Positions 8,245-16,789 of a DNA stretch of 53,777 nt are shown here, piece after piece. This DNA is from a virus, in IMG/VR virus record IMGVR_UViG_3300036851_000252, positions 1-53,777 of that record, one strand, 5' to 3'. Below the pieces are notes generated by a model. It was given only the letters and a program-made list of their open reading frames with translations. It did not search any database and was not told where the DNA came from. The stretch's first letter is position 1; each line of letters begins with the position of its first letter. A program made the translations under genes and the position numbers.

Positions 8245-8611
8245 ACTGTCTGAAGATACGCTAACTGGTGCATATCTCTTAGCTGAGGCCGAGCAACAAG
8301 ACTTTACCGATCTTGAGGTCATCACAACAGAACAGTATCGGTACGAACAAGCAATCGAGCTAGCATTCTCACGCGGATCCACGGTTGATTCGATAATGGA
8401 AGATGCAGGAACCCTGTTTCAAACCATCCCACATTGTGAGTTCATAGAGGTATTTGCCTCAAAAGTACGTGTTGTCATTAATGCAGACCGTATTGATGAT
8501 GATGTAATCCAACAATCAATTAGAATATTGACCCACGTAGAAGAATTCGTGCCTGGTAAAAGGATTACATTTGATGAACTCGAATATCAACTCGCTCACA
8601 AAAGCACATGA
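8228..8611 (+). CDS. Small unknown protein
   Basis: 127 residues from ATG 8228, preferred over an upstream TTG inside the previous gene. Acidic, mixed alpha/beta, with no recognised motif. Overlaps the genes on both sides (17 bases before, 38 after), so translation is likely coupled through this cluster. Confidence 0.7.
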   Translation: MIAKSKLSEDTLTGAYLLAEAEQQDFTDLEVITTEQYRYEQAIELAFSRGSTVDSIMEDAGTLFQTIPHCEFIEVFASKVRVVINADRIDDDVIQQSIRILTHVEEFVPGKRITFDELEYQLAHKST

Positions 8612-9245
8612 CGCAATTCGATTACTGACCAAGATCCAGAATGCTGGATTTAAATCAGCAATCCTTGCTGGTGGTGCAATTCGAGATATGTACCATGGAG
8701 TTGCTGTCAGCGATTACGATATCTTTTTGTGGTGTCCTGATCTTAGCAATGAATGGGGTGGCTTCAAAACAATGCCACCATATGATGATATTGACTATCT
8801 AGCGAAGTTGGTAGGCATCAAACGGAACAGAAGTCCGTATATGTCAGCATTCACAGGTATCATCTCACAATACAAACCCACCACAAAGGGTGACTACACA
8901 ATTAATGAACACATTAGTTCTGTGTGGGACATCACAATGCCAAACGCTGATTATCAGTTGATATTTGTCAATGAACGCCCTGTTGATTACGTGTTAAAGT
9001 ACTTCGACATCGGCATCTGTAAGACATACTGTGACGGAAAGAAGATTCACTTCTCGGAAGATTTCACAACAGACGTCACTAACAACACACTAACAATTTG
9101 TGCACAGGATATGTCTAAAGCAATGTTCAATTACATTATTCGGCATCACTTGCCTCGCATAAAGAGAAAGTATCCTGGATATCGAGTAGTGGTAGCACCA
9201 CACAACCTAGTGTTTGTCAATCAACACAATAAGAAATACCTGTAA
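8574..9245 (+). CDS. Nucleotidyltransferase-fold protein (poly(A)/CCA type)
   Basis: 223 residues, ATG 8574 with AAAAGG upstream. The N-terminus carries the class II nucleotidyltransferase signature: LAGGAIRDMYHG followed by SDYDIFLW, matching the GG..RD and DxD elements that bind the nucleotide and metal in CCA-adding and poly(A) enzymes. The rest (DYQLIFVNERP, VLKYFDIGICKTYCDG) fits phage nucleotidyltransferase-like proteins. A substrate such as tRNA 3' ends is an attractive inference, since many tRNAs here encode CCA but a few do not. Next to a P-loop kinase and upstream of other RNA enzymes. Confidence 0.8.
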   Translation: MNSNINSLTKAHDAIRLLTKIQNAGFKSAILAGGAIRDMYHGVAVSDYDIFLWCPDLSNEWGGFKTMPPYDDIDYLAKLVGIKRNRSPYMSAFTGIISQYKPTTKGDYTINEHISSVWDITMPNADYQLIFVNERPVDYVLKYFDIGICKTYCDGKKIHFSEDFTTDVTNNTLTICAQDMSKAMFNYIIRHHLPRIKRKYPGYRVVVAPHNLVFVNQHNKKYL

Positions 9246-9252
9246 GGAATTC

Positions 9253-9870
9253 ATGCTTTTTGCAATCGCCGGCAGTCAAGGGACTGGAAAATCAACTCTT
9301 TTAAAAGCTCTAGCAGATGCTGGACATAACGTGATCGACCGTAAAGTTTCAAGATCAATCTTAGTAGATTGGGGCAAGACTTTGGATGAAGTGTACAAAG
9401 ATCTTCCATTGTGTCAACAGTTTCATAAAGAGATAGCATCTCGTAAGTGGAAAGATGAAGTTCATGCTATGGATTCAAAGGAAATTTGGTTCACAGAACG
9501 TACATATGCAGATTCATACACATATGCATTGTTCTCGCTTGGTAGATACAATGAATACTCAAATTGGTTAAACGACTACTGGACACTTTCCCTAGCCAAT
9601 AATCAGCTAGCGTACGCCCACATCTTCTTCCTACCAGCAGGCAAATTCGAGATTGAGAAAGATGGTGTCCGCGCACATAATACCCGCTATGGCCATATTG
9701 TGGATCAGGTCATGACAGACATAACTGTTGAAATGGCTAACATTTACACTGATAATTTGAACAATCATGCTATAACCTTTGTCAATGCTGTAGAAATGCA
9801 AACACGAGTGGGGTTAGTTAACCTCGTAGTGGACATGTATAAGAAACATGGCAAGTACAAAGCACAATAA
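9253..9870 (+). CDS. P-loop kinase/ATPase (NadR/AAA_28-like)
   Basis: 205 residues from ATG 9253 with AAGGA just upstream. Walker A AIAGSQGTGKSTLLKAL at the extreme N-terminus, then NVIDRKVSRSIL, and ERTYADSYTYAL, a pattern of the AAA_28 family that includes NadR-type kinases and phage nucleotide kinases. Substrate not evident. Seven bases after the nucleotidyltransferase stop, so the two probably form one unit. Confidence 0.8.
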   Translation: MLFAIAGSQGTGKSTLLKALADAGHNVIDRKVSRSILVDWGKTLDEVYKDLPLCQQFHKEIASRKWKDEVHAMDSKEIWFTERTYADSYTYALFSLGRYNEYSNWLNDYWTLSLANNQLAYAHIFFLPAGKFEIEKDGVRAHNTRYGHIVDQVMTDITVEMANIYTDNLNNHAITFVNAVEMQTRVGLVNLVVDMYKKHGKYKAQ

Positions 9871-9888
9871 GAATAACGGAGCCAGATA

Positions 9889-10965
9889 ATGAAGTTTAGA
9901 CACAACGATTACTCAAAGCACATGCCTCACTTGGATTTCAAGTATGACGGGGAATACTATCCTGAAGACGGTGCACTTCCAGATCCACAGATTGATCCAT
10001 TCATTCCTGGATCTAGAGTTGCTTTGAATAAGGTTGGTGTCTCAGGCGTTGATCTTCCAGTTCAGTTGAAGCGTCGTGACGGTGAAATTCAAACATTGCA
10101 CGCTCGCGTATCACTGTACGGTTCACTTGATAATCCAGAAGCAAAGGGATTGAACCTTAGTCGCTTCCCAATCCTGATGACAGAGACAATTGCAAATCAT
10201 TTGTCAATTGAGGGATTGAAGGATGTGTTGGTAGGATTGCGTGAGAAGCAGGGGTCTAACGATGTTTATTGCAAACTGGCGTTTAAGTATCCTTGGACAC
10301 AAGAAGCACTTCGCACACGCAAAGAGCTTCCAACTGATGCAGATCCAAAAGACATCTTTAAGACTGTAGAAGGTGTCAACTTGAGCCACGACAAGATGGT
10401 CGGACACATTTTCTACGATTGTATTCTTGAAGGTCAATTACATAAAGTACCAAAAACCTTCCGCAAGGTTGTACAATCAGATCAGGCTTCATATCAAACA
10501 CCTGTTACAGTAGAAGTAGATGAATTCAGATTCTTCTTGACAGTCAATTATGTTTACAGTAGCACTTGCCCATGCAGTTTTGAGCTCGCTCAAGACGCAA
10601 CACAGAAGCGTGGTGTGGCGGCAAATGGACACTCACAGCGCAGCATCGCCAAGCTGACTGTCCAGTTTGATCCCGATAAAGAGATTGTATGGATTGAGGA
10701 CGTTGTTGAAATGGCTCGTCGCCAAGTTCCAACAGAAGTTGTTATTATCTGCAAGCGTAGAGATGAACAGGCTTTTGCTGAATTGAACGGCAGCAACCTA
10801 CTTTTTACGGAAGATGCTGCTCGTCTTCTTTATCAGGGCTTTGACGAGTGGTTTAAAGCTGGGAAAATCTCAGATTTCTCAATCGTGACTGACCACATTG
10901 AATCATTACACCCATGGAATGCTACGGCGGTAGTTTCAAAAGGTGTTGCAGGTGGGTTGAGATAA
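9889..10965 (+). CDS. folE2: GTP cyclohydrolase FolE2 (GCYH-IB)
   Basis: 358 residues. Hallmarks of type IB GTP cyclohydrolase: VNYVYSSTCPCSFELA with the CPC cysteines, GHSQRSIAKLTV, CKRRDEQAFAELN.SNLLFTEDAARLL, and SLHPWNATAVV near the C-terminus. The enzyme turns GTP into dihydroneopterin triphosphate, the first step to folate and to 7-deazaguanines (queuosine, preQ0). With a QueD-like gene (51612) and a DpdA-like gene (52613) in the same window, a role in 7-deazaguanine DNA modification is a reasonable inference. The remaining enzymes (QueE, QueC) are not in this window. ATG start, weak ribosome site ACGGAG. Confidence 0.9.
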   Translation: MKFRHNDYSKHMPHLDFKYDGEYYPEDGALPDPQIDPFIPGSRVALNKVGVSGVDLPVQLKRRDGEIQTLHARVSLYGSLDNPEAKGLNLSRFPILMTETIANHLSIEGLKDVLVGLREKQGSNDVYCKLAFKYPWTQEALRTRKELPTDADPKDIFKTVEGVNLSHDKMVGHIFYDCILEGQLHKVPKTFRKVVQSDQASYQTPVTVEVDEFRFFLTVNYVYSSTCPCSFELAQDATQKRGVAANGHSQRSIAKLTVQFDPDKEIVWIEDVVEMARRQVPTEVVIICKRRDEQAFAELNGSNLLFTEDAARLLYQGFDEWFKAGKISDFSIVTDHIESLHPWNATAVVSKGVAGGLR

Positions 10966-10985
10966 GCAGTATACTCGTTCCACAA

Positions 10986-11321
10986 ATGGGTAATTGGGCA
11001 ACACAACATATTGAAAGGCTACAGAAGGGCGAAACCGTAAAGTTTCGCCCTCTTGGCCATTCTATGAAGCCAGTAATTGAATCAGGTCAATTGGTAACTG
11101 TTGAACCAGTTAATCCCACTACGCTGAAAGAAGGCGACATTGTTCTTTGTCGTGTGCGTGGTAACTCATACCTCCATTTTATCAAACAGATCTTAACGAT
11201 CAAAGATCCAAAAACAGGTGATCCATACACAGATTTCCAGATTGGAAACAATCGTGGTGGTCTTAATGGTTGGATATCGTCTGATATGATTTATGGTAAG
11301 TGTACTAAGGTGGAAGCATGA
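10986..11321 (+). CDS. S24/S26 (LexA/signal-peptidase)-like protein
   Basis: 111 residues from ATG 10986; a longer frame from 10914 would run inside folE2. It contains FRPLGHSMKPVIESGQLVTVEPV, the S24/S26 nucleophile Ser box, and later KEGDIVLCRVRG, followed by YLHFIKQI where the general-base Lys would lie. There is no DNA-binding domain and no transmembrane segment, so it may be a small protease fold or a decoy. Such short proteins are seen in cyanobacteria and phages; targets are unknown. ATGA overlap with the next gene. Confidence 0.72.
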   Translation: MGNWATQHIERLQKGETVKFRPLGHSMKPVIESGQLVTVEPVNPTTLKEGDIVLCRVRGNSYLHFIKQILTIKDPKTGDPYTDFQIGNNRGGLNGWISSDMIYGKCTKVEA

Positions 11322-12241
11322 AAGATAAGTTACTAGGTGGGTTGTATGGATTGTTGATTGGTGACGCTGCAGGCGTTCCATATGAATTTAAATCACCTGA
11401 CAAAATTCCTTCGTATGCTCCCATGTTCGATCTTGGCGTTCCATTAGATTACCAACGTTCGTTTGCTGATGTACCGATTGGTACGTGGAGTGACGATGGT
11501 GCACAAGCACTATGCTTGTTAGAATCATTGCTTGAAGCTGGAAAATATGATTACAACTCGTTTCTACAGAAGCTGCTGTTGTGGAGATCTATTGGTTACC
11601 TGACACCAGATAATGTTGTATTCGACATCGGAAACCAGACAAATCGTTATTTGAACGCCCGCCAGTTCAACGCTCATCTTGGTGATGAACGCGAAAGTGA
11701 TCGATGTGGTAACGGTTCCCTAATGCGTTGCTTGCCAATTGCATTGTTCTTCAGTGACATCAAACAAGCTAGTAACGCAGCTTACGATCAGTCAGAAGTA
11801 ACACATCCACAATTTGTTGGTACAATCTCTTGTGTATTGTACACACATATTGCTCTGAATCTTTTGAATGGGTTGGAGAAAGAAGATTCTATTGCTAAGG
11901 CGATTCAGTCCACAATGCATGTTTGTGCTGAACCTGATATCGCCCGACATCTACAAACTGTACTGGATGGTGATTTTATAGAACCTATTGGTTCTGGATA
12001 TGTCGTAGACTCATTGTGGTCTGCCATATACGCCTTTTCAAGAGGTGAGTCATACGAACAAGTAATTGGCGAAGCTATTAGGCTTGGCAATGATACAGAT
12101 ACTACAGCATGCATTGCTGGTGGATTGGCTGGAATCTACTACGGATACTCTAAGATTCCACAGTCGTATATTGATGCACTGCGTGGCAAACAAATCGTTG
12201 AACCACTAGCAGTTGAACTGTTGAAGCACAGAGGAGTTTAA
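11318..12241 (+). CDS. ADP-ribosylglycohydrolase (DraG/ARH family)
   Basis: 307 residues. Family motifs with the metal-binding acids: LLGGLYGLLIGDAAGVPYEF at the start, GTWSDDGAQAL (residues 55-65) and RLGNDTDTTACIAGGLAG near residue 255, together forming the dinuclear Mg site. NGSLMRCLPIA is also typical. It removes ADP-ribose from proteins or nucleic acids. For a phage, plausible roles are reversing host ADP-ribosylation defences (such as DarT-type toxins) or resetting the phage's own ADP-ribosylation. Coupled to the S24-like gene by ATGA. Confidence 0.88.
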   Translation: MKDKLLGGLYGLLIGDAAGVPYEFKSPDKIPSYAPMFDLGVPLDYQRSFADVPIGTWSDDGAQALCLLESLLEAGKYDYNSFLQKLLLWRSIGYLTPDNVVFDIGNQTNRYLNARQFNAHLGDERESDRCGNGSLMRCLPIALFFSDIKQASNAAYDQSEVTHPQFVGTISCVLYTHIALNLLNGLEKEDSIAKAIQSTMHVCAEPDIARHLQTVLDGDFIEPIGSGYVVDSLWSAIYAFSRGESYEQVIGEAIRLGNDTDTTACIAGGLAGIYYGYSKIPQSYIDALRGKQIVEPLAVELLKHRGV

Positions 12242-12242
12242 G

Positions 12243-12473
12243 ATGGGACACTACTCAGATTCATATGAAGCAGATGCAGATCGTTTGAACAAACAACAGG
12301 CAGCAACCAACAAAGCTGTTTTAACACGCATCAAGAAACACACGTCTAATATCCGAAAGGACATGTTCAGAGAATGTGATATCAGTCAGAGTGATGACCA
12401 AGAGAAGTTCTTCATCTACGCTGAAAAGAGTCTGACAGAATTCGAGTTCTGGATCGAGAAGGCACTCAAATAG
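12243..12473 (+). CDS. Small charged protein
   Basis: 76 residues, AGAGGAG upstream of ATG. Charged, mostly helical (QAATNKAVLTRIKKHTSNIRKD), two Cys-poor halves, no motif recognised. Starts two bases after the ADP-ribosylglycohydrolase stop; ends before a strong promoter, so it closes this operon. Confidence 0.75.
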   Translation: MGHYSDSYEADADRLNKQQAATNKAVLTRIKKHTSNIRKDMFRECDISQSDDQEKFFIYAEKSLTEFEFWIEKALK

Positions 12474-12482
12474 TAACCAACG

Positions 12483-12511
12483 TTGACATTTACCCTATAA
12501 AAGGGTAACAT
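12483..12511 (+). promoter_or_regulatory. Sigma70-type promoter with TTACCC/GGGTAA palindrome
   Basis: TTGACA (12483-12488), 17-bp spacer, TAACAT (12506-12511). The inverted repeat TTACCC (12490-12495) and GGGTAA (12503-12508) overlaps the -10 region and looks like an operator. It drives the RNA ligase gene. Confidence 0.65.
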
Positions 12512-12537
12512 TTAAGCACAATATCAATAGGTGTTTT

Positions 12538-13731
12538 ATGTCTCCCTTTGCGCACAAACTTTTCAACGAACTCTCGGCTCTTGTTGCATCTGAAAACGAT
12601 GCATTCTACAAGCGCGACTACGAACGTGATGGTCGTCACTATCGCGTATTTGCGTACCGTCTAGCTTCGTACACTGAATTCTTGTTGCCATCAGCAATCG
12701 AATGTCGTGGTACGATGTTCGAGATCACCGATCCTGCTTATGAACCAGTCGGAATGAAGCGTCTGGTCTCTCTTCCAATGGAGAAGTTCTGGAATCTTCA
12801 CGAGAATCCAGCAACGATGAACTTGGATCTATCAACGATCATTTCTGTTGAAACGAAAGCTGACGGTTCGTTGATTTCAACGTACTTGCATATCAATTCG
12901 ATCAATGGCAACAACGACGCACCTCTTGGTGTGAAGTCGAAGACTTCGATCGATTCGGATCAGGTGCATGCTGTTTATGCATTCTTGAAGCTTCCAGAGA
13001 ACGCCAAGTTTGCTCAGGAACTTCATCGTCTTGCAGAGCGTAACTACACGGTGAACATGGAGTGGTGTGCTCCTGAGAATCGTATCGTTCTTGCATATCA
13101 GGAATCTTCGTTGACGGTGCTCAATATTCGTGACAATCTCACGGGTTTGTACATTCCGAAGCAAAGTGAAGAGCTGTTAGAATTCAACGAAGTCAAAAAT
13201 CGTTGGATCGAGTCCATTCCTTTTGAAAATCCTGTGCAGTTCATCAAGTCGATCAATCAAATGACTGATGTGGAAGGCTTTGTGGCGCTTCTGTCATCTG
13301 GTCAGCGTGTGAAGATCAAGACGGACTGGTACGCAGCTCTTCACAAGACGAAGGATTCTGTGAATTCAGATCGTCGTCTATACGAAGTGGTGCTTGCTGA
13401 GGGTGCGGATGATCTTCGTGCAATGTTCTTCAACGATCCATGGGTGCTCAATCGCATCACTTGGATGCAGGAGTACGTTGCCGAGAAGTACAACGCACTG
13501 TCCAAGCAGGTGGAGACGTTCTACGATGCAAACAAGGGCCTTGCTCGCAAGGACTTTGCAATTCTCGGTCAGAAGCTGCTCGACCGTCATGCATTCAAGC
13601 TTTGCATGGAGCGATATGTTGGCCGTGAAGTGTCTGTCAAAGATTACATGGCAGCAAAATGGAAAGAGTTCGGGATCAAGGATGATCCCGAGCCATCCAC
13701 CGACGATGTGCAGGTGGCTGTTAACGAGTGA
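12538..13731 (+). CDS. rnlA: RNA ligase 1 (T4 Rnl1 family)
   Basis: 397 residues, close to T4 Rnl1 (374). IECRGTMFE precedes the nucleotidyl-Lys motif I KADGS (Lys107), which receives AMP. TVNMEWCAPENRIVLAY fits motif III and KIKTDWY motif V; the C-terminal helical domain that recognises tRNA is also long enough. Rnl1 joins 5'-phosphate to 3'-OH RNA ends and in T4 repairs tRNA anticodon loops cut by host defence nucleases such as PrrC. Own sigma70-type promoter, so probably early. It heads a cluster of envelope-type genes. Confidence 0.92.
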   Translation: MSPFAHKLFNELSALVASENDAFYKRDYERDGRHYRVFAYRLASYTEFLLPSAIECRGTMFEITDPAYEPVGMKRLVSLPMEKFWNLHENPATMNLDLSTIISVETKADGSLISTYLHINSINGNNDAPLGVKSKTSIDSDQVHAVYAFLKLPENAKFAQELHRLAERNYTVNMEWCAPENRIVLAYQESSLTVLNIRDNLTGLYIPKQSEELLEFNEVKNRWIESIPFENPVQFIKSINQMTDVEGFVALLSSGQRVKIKTDWYAALHKTKDSVNSDRRLYEVVLAEGADDLRAMFFNDPWVLNRITWMQEYVAEKYNALSKQVETFYDANKGLARKDFAILGQKLLDRHAFKLCMERYVGREVSVKDYMAAKWKEFGIKDDPEPSTDDVQVAVNE

Positions 13732-13737
13732 GGATGT

Positions 13738-14148
13738 ATGGATTTTAAGAGATTGACCATGATAAGTATAATTGTAGTTGGAGCGACGTTGTTAACGTAC
13801 AATGCACTGGATGCAGTTGTACCAACACCCAAGCCAAAAACAGCCGCACAAATTTGGATCGATGAAGCAACGATAGCGATCGATTCCATGCGACGATGTG
13901 TGTTCGAAGTCAACATAGACATCATGATGGCCGACGGTAGAGCTTGCCATCTCGCATACAAACAGTTTGATTATCTGGCAAAACGTAGTGAAGAGGTGTC
14001 ACTACAAGCCACAGCTGAAGAATACAAGATCATGCTTGGTCAAATCCAAACGTTAACAGGTGGTATGGTGGCAATTAACACCATTCTCGATATCGAGAAT
14101 GATCTGAAGAGATTGGATGAGAAGGAATTTCCTGGAGAAGTGAAATGA
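13738..14148 (+). CDS. Membrane-anchored small protein
   Basis: 136 residues. A single N-terminal transmembrane segment (MISIIVVGATLLTYNAL) is followed by a soluble helical domain with two Cys in the middle (RRCVFEV, GRACHLAY). Likely anchored in the inner membrane with a periplasmic body. No family recognised. ATGA overlap with the next gene. Confidence 0.72.
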   Translation: MDFKRLTMISIIVVGATLLTYNALDAVVPTPKPKTAAQIWIDEATIAIDSMRRCVFEVNIDIMMADGRACHLAYKQFDYLAKRSEEVSLQATAEEYKIMLGQIQTLTGGMVAINTILDIENDLKRLDEKEFPGEVK

Positions 14149-14543
14149 CCAAATTCATTACCCGTGAGGAGCTGCTGAAACTCGATATTGACTATCTCAA
14201 TGAGGTTTTTGCTGTTGAAGATCACGATCATCCAATTATTGTAACGCCAAGTGATCGTGGAAGATCGTATCGATGGCAGTCAGATCCGTTGATTGACGAA
14301 ATGTTCAATCGTGGTATGATTGATCTGAACACCATCATGTCAGGCCAGTCAAACGCAGCTGTTGGTATTCATCCCAAAGTGAAACCAACTCGCATCATCA
14401 AGAATGATCCTCTCATTCGAGAGCTGTATCGTCGTCTTGGTTACAGTTTGTTCGGCTATTGGGAAGTGTTTTACTGGGAAGTAAACAACGACAATGCTGA
14501 CAAGTATGTCGATCAGAAACCAATCTATCAATATCCAAAGTAA
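14145..14543 (+). CDS. Unknown soluble protein
   Basis: 132 residues, ATGA coupling to the previous gene. Contains a repeat-like RIIKNDPLIRELYRRLGY and aromatic FGYWEVFYWEV. No signal peptide or membrane segment. Not recognised. Co-transcribed with the membrane cluster from the promoter before rnlA. Confidence 0.72.
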   Translation: MTKFITREELLKLDIDYLNEVFAVEDHDHPIIVTPSDRGRSYRWQSDPLIDEMFNRGMIDLNTIMSGQSNAAVGIHPKVKPTRIIKNDPLIRELYRRLGYSLFGYWEVFYWEVNNDNADKYVDQKPIYQYPK

Positions 14544-14559
14544 TAGTTCGAGGTGATTT

Positions 14560-15033
14560 GTGAAGTATTTGATTGCAATTTGTCTTCTTGCTCTGTCGTC
14601 TGTCAGTCAAGCTGATGATCGTGATTACTATGTGGACATGAACATCGCTTCCCGTCATTTCTGTGGTTGTCCAGATGTGAACAACGAACGCAATTTTGGA
14701 GCTGGTCTCACAGTTGACTTCAAGAACAACTGGGAAGTCAAAACTGGCTTCTACAAGAATAGTTACAGCAAACAGTCTGCGTATGTTCTAGCCAATCGCT
14801 ACTGGGAATCGGATCTGCTCAGTGGTGATTGGAACTTAAGAGCTGGAGTTGCTGCCGGTTTGGTATACGGCTACAAAGACACGGGTGGATATTCAGAATC
14901 TATTTCATTCATGGAACATAAAATCCAACCTGCTATTTTGCCAAATATAACACTTGGATACAAAAATGCCCGAATCATGTTGGGTTTTGTAGGAATTGCG
15001 TGTACCCTACAGGCCGAATATAGATTTGACTGA
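14560..15033 (+). CDS. Exported outer-membrane-type beta-barrel protein
   Basis: 157 residues, GTG start with AGGTGA seven bases before. Clear signal peptide (MKYLIAICLLALSSVSQA, cleavage after SQA) then alternating aromatic beta strands (NFGAGLTVDF, WEVKTGFYKN, WNLRAGVAAGLVYGY, RIMLGFVGIACTLQAEYRFD), ending in Phe-Asp. It resembles small outer-membrane barrels such as PagP- or PagL-like proteins, without an obvious catalytic triad. A phage gene for such a protein may alter the host surface and block superinfection; inferred only. Confidence 0.75.
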   Translation: MKYLIAICLLALSSVSQADDRDYYVDMNIASRHFCGCPDVNNERNFGAGLTVDFKNNWEVKTGFYKNSYSKQSAYVLANRYWESDLLSGDWNLRAGVAAGLVYGYKDTGGYSESISFMEHKIQPAILPNITLGYKNARIMLGFVGIACTLQAEYRFD

Positions 15034-15041
15034 GGACTGAA

Positions 15042-16109
15042 ATGACCACACTCTATCTGCTTTTGTTGTTTCCACTAATTTGGCCTTTCATCGGGAAGGC
15101 CATTTGGAAGCATGACATTTCTCTCCCAGAAATGGGAATCAACATTGTGGTAGTTGCTCTACTGACGTGGGGTATGTTTGCAATTGGTCAGTATTCCATG
15201 ACATCAGATACAGAGATCCTGAATGGTCAGATCACGTTGAAGAATCGTGACCATGGTTCGTACACTAGAACTTACGATTGTCATTGTCGGACTGATTCCA
15301 AAGGTAATCGCAAATGCCAGACATGCAGAGAAAAGCATTACACCGTAAAGTGGTACCTCAATAGTACTGTTGGCACTATTTCGATTGACAGTGCTGATAG
15401 CACGTCACGAAGTGTGTATGACAGACCAAATCCACGTCGCTATGAGATCGCGTTCATTGGCGAACCATGCTCTTTGGAGCACGGATACACGAACTATGTT
15501 CAGGCAGTTCCTGAGAGTTTGTTTCGTACAATCAAAAGTGCCTCGTATGACAAGTACGTTCCAAAGTACCCACGGGTATTTGACTTCTATCGCGTCAATC
15601 GTGTTGTGAATATTAGCTCTGGGCTACCAGCCAACACGATTAAAGATCTGCAAGATGGTGCTTCGGGCATGCTCCGCACACTTGGTGCACAGAAGCAGGT
15701 CAATATCATCTTTGTGGTGACAAACATTGAAGATCCAGCTCTCCGATATGCTTTCGAAGGCAGTTGGCTTGGTGGCAAGAAGAACGATGTTGTGATCTTC
15801 TTAGGTGTCAAAGGTACCAAGATTGTATGGGCTGACACAATGACATTCGCTTTGAACAAAGGCAATGAGCTATTCCAAGTGAAGATGCGTGATGGTTTGC
15901 AGGACATCGGCACAGTTGATCCTGTGAAGATCCTGAACTTCACTCAGGACACTATCAGATCCGATTTCAAGCGTGTTTCAATGAGTGAGTTCAAATATCT
16001 CGAAGATGAAATCAGTCCACCAACGTGGGCAATCATTCTGATGGTTCTGATTTCAATCCTCGCGAGTGTTGGATTGTCCATTTGGTTTGCACGTGAAGAA
16101 GTGTGTTGA
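15042..16109 (+). CDS. Membrane protein with TPM-like domain
   Basis: 355 residues. Two N-terminal membrane segments (LYLLLLFPLIWPFIG and INIVVVALLTWGMFAIG), a Cys-rich insert CHCRT..CQTCREK, then a domain like TPM/YgcG (SSGLPANTIKDLQDGASG..., VNIIFVVTNIEDPALRYAFE, KNDVVIFLGVKG), and a C-terminal membrane segment (WAIILMVLISILASVGLSI). TPM proteins are commonly paired with LemA proteins, and a LemA-like gene follows. Function in phages is unknown; an envelope effect is likely. Confidence 0.75.
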   Translation: MTTLYLLLLFPLIWPFIGKAIWKHDISLPEMGINIVVVALLTWGMFAIGQYSMTSDTEILNGQITLKNRDHGSYTRTYDCHCRTDSKGNRKCQTCREKHYTVKWYLNSTVGTISIDSADSTSRSVYDRPNPRRYEIAFIGEPCSLEHGYTNYVQAVPESLFRTIKSASYDKYVPKYPRVFDFYRVNRVVNISSGLPANTIKDLQDGASGMLRTLGAQKQVNIIFVVTNIEDPALRYAFEGSWLGGKKNDVVIFLGVKGTKIVWADTMTFALNKGNELFQVKMRDGLQDIGTVDPVKILNFTQDTIRSDFKRVSMSEFKYLEDEISPPTWAIILMVLISILASVGLSIWFAREEVC

Positions 16110-16134
16110 CATTTGGCTCAAGTTTTTGTACCCT
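16106..16134 (+). promoter_or_regulatory. Sigma70-type promoter
   Basis: TTGACA (16106-16111), 17-bp spacer, TACCCT (16129-16134). The -10 carries a TACCC half-site like those of other promoters here. Confidence 0.5.
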
Positions 16135-16164
16135 ATTCGTCCTCTTAATTAACAGGTGGAGTCT

Positions 16165-16722
16165 ATGAAGAATCAGAAAGGTTTTGCAGGTTGGGCTGTT
16201 CTTGGCATCGTTGCTGTTCTTGCTGTTGTTGGTATCGCCAACTACATCACTTATCGCAACAGTGGCGTCCGTATGGAGAACGACATCAAAGCTCGTTGGG
16301 AGAACAACGAGAACATTCTTGGTCAGTATTCACTCAAAGTGAAGGAAGCTGTTGGTGTCACGAAGCTCATGGCAACCGATCTCAAGGAAGTCATGCGCGG
16401 TGCTCTCGAAGGTCGCTATGGCGAAGACGGCAGCCAGGCTGTATTCCAGTTCATCAAGGAAGCGTATCCTGGTCAGGTTGACCCTGTCCTGTATCGTCAG
16501 GTTCAGCAGATCGTAGTTGCTGGTCGAACTGAATTTCAGAATAACCAGACAGCACTGGTTGACGCAAAGCGCGTCTATCAGAACCAGCTGGATTACTTCT
16601 GGAGTGGACTGTGGCTCGGCTTCGCTGGCTATCCAAAGATTGATCTGAGTAAGTACAAGATCATCACTTCGGAACATGCTCAGGAATCGTTCAAAACTGG
16701 TGTAGACAAAGGCGTCCTGTAA
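16165..16722 (+). CDS. LemA-like membrane protein
   Basis: 185 residues from ATG 16165 (GGTGGAG upstream; an earlier GTG is rejected). N-terminal transmembrane segment (GWAVLGIVAVLAVVGIANYI), then RMENDIKARWENNENIL, long helices, and YQNQLDYFWSGLWLGFAGYPKI, a pattern of LemA proteins (helical bundle ending Y.N.L..FP). Paired with the TPM-like gene as in bacteria. It has its own promoter and is followed by a terminator. Role in infection unknown. Confidence 0.8.
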   Translation: MKNQKGFAGWAVLGIVAVLAVVGIANYITYRNSGVRMENDIKARWENNENILGQYSLKVKEAVGVTKLMATDLKEVMRGALEGRYGEDGSQAVFQFIKEAYPGQVDPVLYRQVQQIVVAGRTEFQNNQTALVDAKRVYQNQLDYFWSGLWLGFAGYPKIDLSKYKIITSEHAQESFKTGVDKGVL

Positions 16723-16748
16723 TATCTAGACCAGATTCTGTCGATTAG

Positions 16749-16785
16749 AAAGGGGAAGTCCAAAAGACTTCCCCTTTCCCTTTTC
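16749..16785 (+). terminator. Intrinsic terminator
   Basis: AAAGGGGAAGTC (16749-16760), CAAAA loop, GACTTCCCCTTT (16766-16777), then CCCTTTT. Confidence 0.8.
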
Positions 16786-16789
16786 CCAC

